Positions 1 to 7,131 of a stretch of 7,131 nucleotides of DNA are shown in pieces. The translations under genes were made by a program, and so were the position numbers. Position 1 is the stretch's first letter. Each line of letters starts with the position of its first letter. A model generated the notes under the pieces. That model saw only the letters and a list, made by a program, of their open reading frames with translations. It had not been told where the DNA came from and made no database searches. The stretch covers positions 1 to 7,131 of the forward strand of contig JAMFST010001233.1 of NCBI GenBank assembly GCA_026225435.1. Direction: 5' to 3'. The DNA comes from Labilithrix luteola. Lineage in GTDB: Bacteria; Myxococcota_A; Polyangia; Polyangiales; Polyangiaceae.

Positions 1-279
1 TCATGCGGCCGGCCGCTGTGATCCCAGCAACGCGGCCTGCAGTCGCCGTTGCAGTTCGCCATCGTTCATGTTGCGCCAGGCGTCGGCCGGAGCGGTCGGG
101 TAGACACGCGTGAGAATGGTCCGTGCCAACGCCGCGCGCGGACCGCCATCGAGCGCAGGCCAGCGCTGCAGCAGATCATCGATGAGTTCGACCATATCGG
201 GCGAGAGACCACTCTGCGACACCAGGGTACTCAGCGCGCCCACCGTCCAGAACCGCTCCACCGTCTGCCGCATCCTCAT
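1..279 (-). CDS. Small hypothetical protein (92 aa), coupled to the ABC exporter
   Basis: I do not recognise this protein. It starts at ATG 279 (MRMRQTVERF...) and stops with TGA at the window edge (complement of 1-3). A second ATG at 273 is equally possible and has a better-spaced GAGAG (complement of 282-286, 8 bases before it). It looks soluble and mostly helical: no signal peptide, membrane segment or cysteine. The middle reads like an amphipathic helix pair (MVELIDDLLQRWPALDGG), and the C-terminus is rich in Arg, Leu and Ala. The start lies 8 bases after the stop of the ABC exporter on the same strand, so the two are probably co-transcribed and translationally coupled. That would fit an accessory or regulatory protein for the exporter, but this rests on position alone. 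The reading frame stays open upstream inside the ABC gene; that extension is arginine-rich out-of-frame translation and is not part of the protein. Confidence 0.65.
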   Translation of the reverse strand: MRMRQTVERFWTVGALSTLVSQSGLSPDMVELIDDLLQRWPALDGGPRAALARTILTRVYPTAPADAWRNMNDGELQRRLQAALLGSQRPAA

Positions 280-287
280 CGCTCTCG

Positions 288-2195
288 TCAGTCTCCCACG
301 TGGACGACCCGGTCGGCGATCTTCAGCGGCTCCGGCCGGTGGGTCACGAGCAGGACCGTTCGGGCGCCACGCAGCCGGGTGATCGCGCGCAGCACCTCTT
401 CCTGGGAACGAGCATCGAGCCCGCTGGTCGGCTCGTCGAGCAGGAGCACCGGTTGCGAGGTGGCGACAGCGCGCGCGAGCGCCACCCATTGCCGCTCCCC
501 GCCGCTCAGCGCCCGGCCGCCGGCGCCGAGTCGCGCCTCGCCCAGCGCCGCCACCAGGTGCCCGGCGCCGATCAGGGTGAGACTGTCCGTGAGACTGTCG
601 GTGAGCTCGTCGGTCAGGGCGTCGAAGGCCGCGCTCGCCCGCCCGGGCGCGCGGAGGGCGCCGAGGTTCACGTTCTCCGCCAGCGTGCCGGCCAGCATCG
701 GCGCCTCCTGCGGCACCCAGGTGAACGGCCGCGACTCCGGCCCGACCGCCGCCTCGGTCAGCGCGACACCGTCGTACCTCACGGTCCCGGTCACCGGCTC
801 GAGCCCGAGCAGCGCGCGGAGGAACGACGTCTTGCCCGCGCCCGTCCGCCCCGCGATCGCCACGATCTCCCCCGGCGCGATCCGCAGCGACAGCGGTGCG
901 ATCCCGCTCCCTGCCACGGTGAGCGCGTCGATCTCGAGCTCGGCGAGAGGCCACGCCTTCCGCTCGCCAGCAACAGGTTCCGGCAGGGCGACCTCCGTCG
1001 CTTGCCCGAAGGGCAACGCGTCATACGCCGCCTCGGCGCGCGTCCACGACAGCCGCGCCTCCGCGAGCTCACGCACCGGCCGGTACGCGAGGAAGAACGC
1101 CACCAGGAGAGGCACCAGCGACGCCGATGGCACCGCGATCAGCCCGTGCGCCTGCGCCGCGAAGATGGCCAGGAGCAGCAGCGCGGCGAGCAGCTCGTTC
1201 ACCCCGCTCATCGCCGCCGCGGCCGCCTCGAGACGCGCCGCCCGCAGCGCCAGCGCCGATCCCAGCGAGGCCACCTGCGCCCGCGCCTTCCCCTGCGCGC
1301 CGAAGGTCGTCCACAGATCGGCGTGACGGATGGCATCGTCGGCCGCCTCGAGCAGGCGCGCCGCCTCTCCCGCTGCGCGCCGGTGACCGCGCGCCCAGCG
1401 CCGTCGCAGCGCTCCGAGCACGACCGCGAGAGGTGCGAGGATCAGCGCGGCCCCGAGCGCCGCTTGCGGCGCCAGCTCCGCAAAGAGTGCGAGGAGCGGC
1501 ACGAGCTGCAGACCTGCGCGGACTCCCCCGAGCAGCCCGCGATCGAGCCCCGCCTGAACTTCACGCACCTCGGCGGTGATCGCCGCGAGCGCTTCCGTGG
1601 GTGCGCCGGCGCGTGCGTGATCGGCATCGCTATGATCCGCCTGTCGCGATCGTGTCATTCCGTGCGAACGGTGCGACCCGAGCCAGACGTCGAGCAGCTC
1701 GAGCCGCAGGCTCGCCGCGAGGTCTCCGCTCACGCGCCCCTGCACGTACGACGCGGCAGAACCGCCCAAAAGCTTGGCCGCCGCTGCGATCACACCGAGC
1801 GCGGCCCACCAGGACGCGCTCGGCTGCGTCGTCAGCAGCGGGAGACGCGGGAGATCCGCGACTCGCGTCGCTTCCGTGCCATGCACCAGCGACCAGGCGC
1901 ACATCCCCGCGGCCAGCGCCAACGCGGCGTGGCCGAGAGCGTGCATCACAGCGGTGCACGCGAACGCGACGAGCCGCGGCCGATCTCGAGCCGCCTCCCG
2001 TCGCACCCGCGCGAACAGCGAAAGGTGGTCCCGCTTGGCAGCGCGCAACGACGACGCACGGTACGTGACTTCTTCGGTTAGCGGTAAGCGCAGTCGCGCG
2101 ACCGGTTCCGTTTTTGCATCGCGCACGCCCGCCCCGGTCCCGGCGCCCCCGGACTCGACAGTTCGAAGCAAGTCCTCGAAACGTCCTGTCCGCAT
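288..2195 (-). CDS. ABC transporter, fused permease and ATP-binding half-transporter (635 aa)
   Basis: An inner-membrane exporter half-molecule expected to work as a dimer, using ATP to move an unknown substrate out of the cytoplasm. Residues 1-70 are a polar, cytoplasmic N-terminus. Six hydrophobic segments follow, at about 74-104, 127-150, 222-242, 243-263, 333-351 and 355-372. The nucleotide-binding domain spans about 418-635. It has Walker A GRTGAGKT (449-456), Q-loop Gln496, signature LSGGERQ (563-569), Walker B VLLLDEP (583-589) with its Glu, D-loop SGLD and H-loop His619, so ATPase activity is expected. Length fits the exporter family. ATG 2195 was chosen because GAGGA (complement of 2203-2207) sits 7 bases upstream; the frame stays open to 2582 but that part is antisense to the sigma gene. 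Oddities are four DxLT repeats at 525-540, a His/Asp-rich loop at about 175-197, and Trp570 where Arg usually follows LSGGxxQ. CydC/CydD-like, lipid or peptide export are all possible; the substrate is unknown. Confidence 0.9.
   Translation of the reverse strand: MRTGRFEDLLRTVESGGAGTGAGVRDAKTEPVARLRLPLTEEVTYRASSLRAAKRDHLSLFARVRREAARDRPRLVAFACTAVMHALGHAALALAAGMCAWSLVHGTEATRVADLPRLPLLTTQPSASWWAALGVIAAAAKLLGGSAASYVQGRVSGDLAASLRLELLDVWLGSHRSHGMTRSRQADHSDADHARAGAPTEALAAITAEVREVQAGLDRGLLGGVRAGLQLVPLLALFAELAPQAALGAALILAPLAVVLGALRRRWARGHRRAAGEAARLLEAADDAIRHADLWTTFGAQGKARAQVASLGSALALRAARLEAAAAAMSGVNELLAALLLLAIFAAQAHGLIAVPSASLVPLLVAFFLAYRPVRELAEARLSWTRAEAAYDALPFGQATEVALPEPVAGERKAWPLAELEIDALTVAGSGIAPLSLRIAPGEIVAIAGRTGAGKTSFLRALLGLEPVTGTVRYDGVALTEAAVGPESRPFTWVPQEAPMLAGTLAENVNLGALRAPGRASAAFDALTDELTDSLTDSLTLIGAGHLVAALGEARLGAGGRALSGGERQWVALARAVATSQPVLLLDEPTSGLDARSQEEVLRAITRLRGARTVLLVTHRPEPLKIADRVVHVGD
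577..624 (-). repeat. Four tandem 12-bp units inside the ABC ATPase domain
   Basis: Four consecutive 12-bp units lie at 577-588, 589-600, 601-612 and 613-624 (plus-strand forms GTGAGACTGTCC, GTGAGACTGTCG, GTGAGCTCGTCG and GTCAGGGCGTCG). The first two differ at one base; the last two are more diverged. On the coding (minus) strand they encode four DxLT units, residues 525-540 of the exporter. These fall between the Q-loop and the signature motif, in the helical subdomain. The reading frame is kept because the unit is a multiple of three. A recent 12-bp duplication is the simplest explanation. Confidence 0.85.
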
Positions 2196-2259
2196 TGCCG
2201 TATCCTCGTCCTCACCGGGCTCGCGGCAGCTGTCTCCGTCCGCTTCGCTCATCATCCTC
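2196..2259. promoter_or_regulatory. Short divergent intergenic region between ABC exporter and sigma genes
   Basis: Only 64 bp separate the two divergent start codons. Promoters for both genes must lie here or inside the opposite gene's 5' end, so their transcripts probably overlap or compete. I could not find a convincing -35/-10 pair on either strand. The 20 bases before the sigma ATG are pyrimidine-rich with no Shine-Dalgarno sequence. The call rests on gene arrangement, not on a recognised motif. Confidence 0.4.
2203..2207 (-). promoter_or_regulatory. Ribosome binding site of the ABC exporter
   Basis: GAGGA on the minus strand, 7 bases before ATG 2195. It decides the start: the in-frame ATG codons further upstream (complement of 2250-2261) lie over the sigma gene start and give a low-complexity antisense translation. 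Confidence 0.6.
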
Positions 2260-3819
<1,560 letters not shown>

Positions 3820-3838
3820 AGTCGGATCGAGACGTCGC

Positions 3839-3888
3839 GCCGTGGCACAGGGCGGCGCACGGGGTCTGGTGCACCGAGCGGCTTTTTT
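3839..3888 (+). terminator. Possible weak intrinsic terminator after the sigma gene
   Basis: A GCCG (3839-3842) can pair with CGGC (3879-3882), with further broken pairing inside (GG/CC and CAC/GTG), followed directly by six T residues (3883-3888). A T6 run is unusual in DNA this GC-rich and lies 20-70 bases after the sigma stop. The stem is interrupted by bulges, so strength is doubtful. If real, it separates the sigma gene from the lipoprotein gene and argues against starting the latter at GTG 3842. Confidence 0.3.
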
Positions 3889-3892
3889 CGTG

Positions 3893-4582
3893 ATGCGCTG
3901 CGGGAACACGGCTTGCATCGCGCGCAGGGTCGTGCGACTCGCCGCGATGTTCCTGTGCGCCTCGATCGGTACCACCGCTGCCGCCACCTTCGTGGTGGCG
4001 TGCTCGAACGACGACGACGACATGGCCGGCGCTTCGCCGGACGCTACCCCGCTCGGTGACGCCGCCGCTCGCGACGCGGCTGCTGGCGATGTGGCCGACG
4101 CCACGACCTGCCCCTCCGGACAGATTCCGGCCTACGCCGAGCCGGGCTGCGTCGCCTTCACCGACAGCATCGTGACCCCTTCGACCACGAAGCTCGAGCT
4201 GAAGACCCTCGACACGGAGGACGGCGGCTGCGGCTACCTGGCGGACATCGACTTCGACGTCACGGGCCAGACGGCCACGATGACGACGTGCGCCGCCGCG
4301 AGCGACGGCGGGCAGTCTGCCGAGAGCACGAGCCTGTCGCTGACTCCTGCGCAGGCGAGCACCATGCTCGCCGACTGGACAAATATCCGGAGGGCGTCGG
4401 TCGACGGCGGCACCATCTCCTGCGGCTGGAGCCTGCTGGAGTACCCCGCCGCCGTCACGCGGACCGACTCCAGCGGGGTCACGACGATCGACACCTGTGC
4501 CGGTTCGCCGTCGTACATCTACGACGACTCCGCGGCGTTCCAGAGCCTGCTCACCTTCTTTGCGGCCGACGGTGGCAGCTGA
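3893..4582 (+). CDS. Small secreted lipoprotein with Ala/Asp linker (229 aa)
   Basis: A predicted lipoprotein of unknown function, exported by Sec and anchored by a lipidated cysteine. From ATG 3893 the signal has a basic n-region (ARRVVR), a hydrophobic stretch ([18 protein letters not shown]) and a lipobox VVAC with the modified residue at Cys37. The mature protein begins CSNDDDD and has an Ala/Asp-rich, disordered-looking linker to about residue 72. A compact domain (73-229) follows with six cysteines (73, 86, 113, 133, 177, 202), enough for three disulfides in an oxidising compartment. This pattern is typical of many uncharacterised myxobacterial lipoproteins, and no catalytic motif was recognised. 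Start choice is uncertain: GTG 3842 would run through the T6 tract, while ATG 3947 would lose the basic n-region. GTG 3932 is another option. No clear ribosome binding site precedes any of them. It lies 73 bp after the sigma gene; whether that sigma controls it is unknown. Confidence 0.78.
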   Translation: MRCGNTACIARRVVRLAAMFLCASIGTTAAATFVVACSNDDDDMAGASPDATPLGDAAARDAAAGDVADATTCPSGQIPAYAEPGCVAFTDSIVTPSTTKLELKTLDTEDGGCGYLADIDFDVTGQTATMTTCAAASDGGQSAESTSLSLTPAQASTMLADWTNIRRASVDGGTISCGWSLLEYPAAVTRTDSSGVTTIDTCAGSPSYIYDDSAAFQSLLTFFAADGGS

Positions 4583-4585
4583 GTC

Positions 4586-4607
4586 GACGCGCTGCGTGAG
4601 CGGCGTC
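4586..4607 (+). terminator. Hairpin just after the lipoprotein stop codon
   Basis: GACGCGCT (4586-4593) pairs with AGC and GCGTC (4599-4601 and 4603-4607), leaving a 5-base loop and one bulged G. It starts 3 bases after the stop codon. No T tract follows, so it may act as a U-less terminator or 3'-end stabiliser, or it may be chance in GC-rich DNA. Confidence 0.3.
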
Positions 4608-4674
4608 CTTCCGGGACAGCCTGACTTTCTCGGCAGACGCTGACGCGGCCCCGCGACCGTGAGACAGTCTCCCC

Positions 4675-5310
4675 ATGGCGACCATGAAGCTGTGGGGATT
4701 CGACGGTTCAACGTACGTGCGCACCGTCAAGATGGTGCTCGCCGAGAAGGCGTTCACCGACTTCGAGCAGGTGCCGCTCAACGTGCTCGCGGGTGATCCG
4801 AAGACACCGGAGCACCGCGCGCGCCACCCGTTCGGCAAGGTGCCGGTGCTCGATCACGACGGCATGCGCATCCTCGAGACGACGGCCATCGCGCGTTACC
4901 TGAACGACGTGCTGCCGGGGAAATCGCTGATCCCGGCGACGCCGAAGGATCGCGCACGGATGGACATGATCATCGGGCTGGCCGACTCGTACGGGTACGG
5001 CGCGCTCGTCGGCGGCGTCGCCGCGTATCACCTGTTCCCCGACTTCGTCGGCGGCAAGAACGACGCGATGCGCGAGAACGGTCTCGCGGCCGGCCGGCAG
5101 GTGCTCGAGCTGGCGATGAAGACGCGCGGCGACTCGCCGTTCATCGCCGGGGATCTCAGCCTGGCCGATCTGTACCTCGCGCCGATGCTCTTCTACGTCG
5201 GGCTCACCCCGGACAAGGACGCCGTGTTCGACGCGCCCGCCCTGGGTGACTGGTGGAAGCGGGTCGAGGCGCTCCCCAGCTTCAAGAGCACCGTCCCCAA
5301 CCTGGGCTGA
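4675..5310 (+). CDS. Glutathione S-transferase family protein (211 aa)
   Basis: A cytosolic GST-like enzyme, expected to bind glutathione and conjugate it to, or reduce, electrophilic substrates; the true substrate is unknown. The N-terminal thioredoxin-like domain (about 1-80) holds the candidate active-site stretch GSTYVRTV (Ser12, Thr13, Tyr14). It also has FGKVPVLDHDG with the conserved cis-Pro57, and the glutathione-binding pair Glu68-Thr69 in ILETTAIARYL. The helical C-terminal domain (about 90-211) has the family's folding motif FIAGDLSLADLYLAPML (156-172, conserved Asp165) and a late WWKRVEALPSF segment. Length is normal for the family. ATG 4675 is used; ATG 4684 (fourth codon) is an alternative, and the upstream GTGAGACAG is only a weak ribosome binding site. 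It lies 92 bp after the lipoprotein gene, and its 3' end overlaps the next gene, suggesting coupled translation. GST class cannot be fixed by eye. Confidence 0.93.
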   Translation: MATMKLWGFDGSTYVRTVKMVLAEKAFTDFEQVPLNVLAGDPKTPEHRARHPFGKVPVLDHDGMRILETTAIARYLNDVLPGKSLIPATPKDRARMDMIIGLADSYGYGALVGGVAAYHLFPDFVGGKNDAMRENGLAAGRQVLELAMKTRGDSPFIAGDLSLADLYLAPMLFYVGLTPDKDAVFDAPALGDWWKRVEALPSFKSTVPNLG

Positions 5311-6758
5311 CGGCTCCCCTGTCGCAAACGATCGCCACGGTCCACGTCCGCTCGACCGATCGCGCCGGCCTCCTGGCAGCGATCGGCAAGCGGTTCGCGC
5401 GCCTCGGCTTCGAGCCGATCGAGGCGCCGGCGCTCACCGAGCCGGCGCTCCGGCGCGTGCGGCTGACCGTGCAAGGCGGGTGGCTCTCCTTCGCGCTGGA
5501 GGAGCTGGAGGAGCACGGCGAGGCGATCGCCTGGGCGCGCTTCTTCTCGCGCGAGCTCGCGGCGCCGGCGCTGTCGGCGTGGTTCTGGGATGGCGAGGGG
5601 CGGCTGTCGCTCGCGCTCTTCGCCGGTGGCAAGAAGGTCGGCGCGGTGGCGACGCCGGACGATCTTCGCCCCGCCTCGGCGGCGGCGGGCACCGTCAGCG
5701 TGTCGCTCGGTGGCCTGTCGCAGCTGGTGGGCGACAGCGAGAACGCGGACGGTCTCGCGCTCAGGATCCGCGTCGACGACGACGACGACGTGGCCCCCAG
5801 CGACGACGTGATCGCCGCGTTCGGCCGCGCCTTCCGCATCAAGCAGCTGCTCGTCGATCCTCACGGCGAGGACGAGGCGAGCTTCCTCTTCTGCTTCCGC
5901 CCACGGCAGGGCTCCACCGCCCGGCAGCGCGCCAGCGCGGAGGAGCAGGCGCTCGACGAGAGCCGCCGCGCCGCCCACGAGGCGCGCACCTACTCGCCCG
6001 GCTGGCTCGTCTTCGCCGCCGAGAAGCCCGCGTACCCCGAGCTCCTCGCGACGTTCCTGACGCCGCTCCTCGCCGCGCTCGCGCCGTTCCTCGGCCCCGA
6101 ACCGTGGCAAGGCACGCGCGTGGACGAGGAGCACCGCCCCTCGCAGCTGCGCTGGCCAACCTCGCGCGACGGCTCGACAGCGCCGCTCGCGGCCGCCGTC
6201 CTCGCCTCGATCGGCGAGGGGCACATGGTCGAGATCACGCGCGCCGTGGTCCCTCCGGTGGTGGCGCTCTGGCTGGTCCCGCGCGAAGGGTCCTTGACCT
6301 TCGGCTGGAGCCTCCGCGCGCTGAAGGACGAGGCGGCGCGCCGTGGCGTGTTCGCCCGGCTCGACGAGATCCTCACCCGCGCGGTCGACGACGCGCGCTG
6401 CTTCGGCGCGCTCATCACCGCGCAGGGGAGCCCGGCGAGCTTGCCGCGGCAGGCGCTCGACGCGGAGTACCTCCACCGCACCAGCGCCGGCGCGATCCGT
6501 CCGGAGCACCAGCGGACGCACGTGCGCGCCGCGGGCTGGCGCGTGCTCGTGCCGGTCGGCGCCTCTGCACCCGCGGGCACGCCCCCAGCACCGTGGACGG
6601 CGACGAGGCACGTCGCGGGCACGCTGCTACGCGCCGGGCCCGCCGACCCGTTCCTCGTCACCCCAGCGCAGATCGACGCGCTCGAGGCGTACCTTCCTCA
6701 CGGTCAGATCATCATTCCGCCGGCGACCTCGATCCGCTGCGCGTTGATCCACCGCTGA
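5253..6758 (+). CDS. Hypothetical protein of unknown function (up to 501 aa)
   Basis: I do not recognise this protein with confidence. Strong G/C third-position bias and an open frame of 1.5 kb support coding. No signal peptide, clear membrane helix or known catalytic motif is visible, so it is probably cytoplasmic. The N-terminal half (about 26-215) has alternating strands and helices, including a WFWDGEGRLSLALFAGGKKVG segment and a five-Asp run at 175-179. The segment loosely resembles proteins with a repeated 'DxDxxxYxLF.dG' strand pattern, which is an impression only. A charged Arg/Glu/Ala-rich linker (about 218-246) leads to a second alpha/beta half (about 247-483). GTG 5253, after GGGTGA, is the only ordinary start near the front, but its first ~22 residues overlap the GST gene and look like out-of-frame translation. 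The real start may be CTG 5319 or nearby. Residues 484-501 overlap the convergent SDR gene. Confidence 0.7.
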   Translation: MEAGRGAPQLQEHRPQPGLTAPLSQTIATVHVRSTDRAGLLAAIGKRFARLGFEPIEAPALTEPALRRVRLTVQGGWLSFALEELEEHGEAIAWARFFSRELAAPALSAWFWDGEGRLSLALFAGGKKVGAVATPDDLRPASAAAGTVSVSLGGLSQLVGDSENADGLALRIRVDDDDDVAPSDDVIAAFGRAFRIKQLLVDPHGEDEASFLFCFRPRQGSTARQRASAEEQALDESRRAAHEARTYSPGWLVFAAEKPAYPELLATFLTPLLAALAPFLGPEPWQGTRVDEEHRPSQLRWPTSRDGSTAPLAAAVLASIGEGHMVEITRAVVPPVVALWLVPREGSLTFGWSLRALKDEAARRGVFARLDEILTRAVDDARCFGALITAQGSPASLPRQALDAEYLHRTSAGAIRPEHQRTHVRAAGWRVLVPVGASAPAGTPPAPWTATRHVAGTLLRAGPADPFLVTPAQIDALEAYLPHGQIIIPPATSIRCALIHR

Positions 6759-7131
6759 TCCTCGGAGAGGAGCGCGGCGATCATCGGGCCGATGTCGTCG
6801 GGCTCGCCGGGGCGGCCGAGCGCGGTGGCGTCGGAGACCGCCTTGTTCACCGCGGGGTTGTCGCGGACCATGCCGCCGCTGAAGTCGGTCATGACCGCGC
6901 CGGGCGCGACGGTGTTCACCCGGATGCGCCGCGGACCGAGCTCCTTGGCCATGTAGCGCGTGAGCACCTCGACGGCGCCTTTCATCGACGCGTAGGCCGA
7001 GCTGCCGGGGACGGCGACGCGCGTGAGGCCGCTCGAGACGTTGACGATCCGGCCTCCGTCTCGCAGCAGCGGGAGCAGCTTCTGGGTGAGGAAGAAGACG
7101 CCTTTGAAGTGGACGTTGTAGAGCGCGTCCA
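6704..7131 (-). CDS. Short-chain dehydrogenase/reductase, C-terminal part (141 codons, 5' end off window)
   Basis: An NAD(P)-dependent oxidoreductase of the classical SDR family; its substrate cannot be told. The frame is open to the window edge, so the N-terminal Rossmann part with the TGxxxGxG cofactor motif lies beyond 7131. The visible part starts DALYNVHFKGVFFLTQ, where Asn5 (fragment numbering) fits the catalytic-tetrad Asn. It continues RIVNVSSG with catalytic Ser33, then YASMK with Tyr46 and Lys50, at the usual 13-residue Ser-to-Tyr spacing. Next come RIRVNTVAPGAVMTDF, with the PG that packs the cofactor, then ALGRPGEPDDIGPMIAALLS and a typical ending RIEVAGGMMI before TGA. All visible catalytic residues are present. 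An internal ATG (complement of 6983-6985) falls at Met49, within the YASMK motif, and is not the start. The gene converges on the unknown plus-strand gene and overlaps its last 18 codons plus the stop. Confidence 0.93.
   Translation of the reverse strand, partial: DALYNVHFKGVFFLTQKLLPLLRDGGRIVNVSSGLTRVAVPGSSAYASMKGAVEVLTRYMAKELGPRRIRVNTVAPGAVMTDFSGGMVRDNPAVNKAVSDATALGRPGEPDDIGPMIAALLSEDQRWINAQRIEVAGGMMI

Noticed and set aside
5..16. Perfect 12-bp palindrome GCGGCCGGCCGC at the end of the small gene
   Set aside because: It has no loop or T tract, and such G/C palindromes are expected by chance in this composition. It may simply be coding sequence.
300..2081. A 593-residue plus-strand frame across the ABC exporter
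   Set aside because: It is Arg/Pro/Gln-rich shadow translation with no motif, while the opposite strand encodes every ABC exporter motif.
288..2195. Assignment of the exporter as CydC or CydD
   Set aside because: The general layout fits, but the signature LSGGERQ and the loop sequences do not single out that subfamily, and no cytochrome bd genes or paired second half-transporter are present.
1774..2259. A 162-residue upstream extension of the sigma frame
   Set aside because: It lies entirely over the 5' part of the ABC exporter or its leader on the other strand, and has no sigma-like sequence.
2161..2259. A TATCCT at 2201-2206 as a sigma-gene -10 box
   Set aside because: No acceptable -35 lies at the right distance, and a single six-base near-match is not evidence.
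5290..5310. Programmed -1 frameshift fusing the GST to the next gene
   Set aside because: The next gene is in the -1 frame, but the CCCC-AAC sequence near the end is not a true slippery heptamer: the A-site codon would not re-pair. No downstream stimulatory structure was obvious.
5193..6611. A 472-residue minus-strand frame opposite the unknown gene
   Set aside because: Its Arg/Glu/Ala-rich composition is typical of shadow translation. The plus-strand frame has more balanced, protein-like composition and continues in order from the GST gene.

Overview
The window is very GC-rich DNA (roughly 70% G+C by eye) with strong G/C preference at third codon positions. It looks like chromosomal DNA of a myxobacterium (Myxococcota, perhaps a Polyangia member). 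That placement is an inference. It rests on the composition, an Ala/Asp-rich lipoprotein linker of a kind common in that group, and an RpoD-like alternative sigma factor. No rRNA, tRNA, CRISPR array, transposase or phage gene was seen.

Layout from left to right. On the minus strand, a half-size ABC exporter (288-2195) is followed 8 bases downstream by a 92-residue protein of unknown function (1-279). Divergently, after only 64 bp, comes a 519-residue sigma-70-family factor (2260-3819, plus strand). Three more plus-strand genes follow: a small Ala/Asp-linker lipoprotein (3893-4582), a glutathione S-transferase-like protein (4675-5310), and an unrecognised protein of about 500 residues (5253-6758) whose only ordinary start codon overlaps the end of the GST gene. 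At the right edge, the C-terminal 141 codons of a short-chain dehydrogenase/reductase run on the minus strand (6704 to beyond 7131). This gene overlaps the unknown gene tail-to-tail by 55 bp.

Two units look physically coupled: the ABC exporter with its small partner, and the GST with the unknown gene. The sigma factor and lipoprotein are separated by 73 bp containing a weak hairpin with a T6 tract, so they may be separate transcripts. No single pathway unites the window; it reads mostly as ordinary chromosome. The most interesting detail is in sigma region 2.4. The residues aligned with E. coli sigma-70 Q437 and T440, which read the promoter -12 position, are His351 and Ser354, suggesting a shifted -10 preference. 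Other points of interest are a 12-bp tandem repeat inside the ABC nucleotide-binding domain, a His/Asp-rich cytoplasmic loop in the same protein, and the overlapping gene ends.
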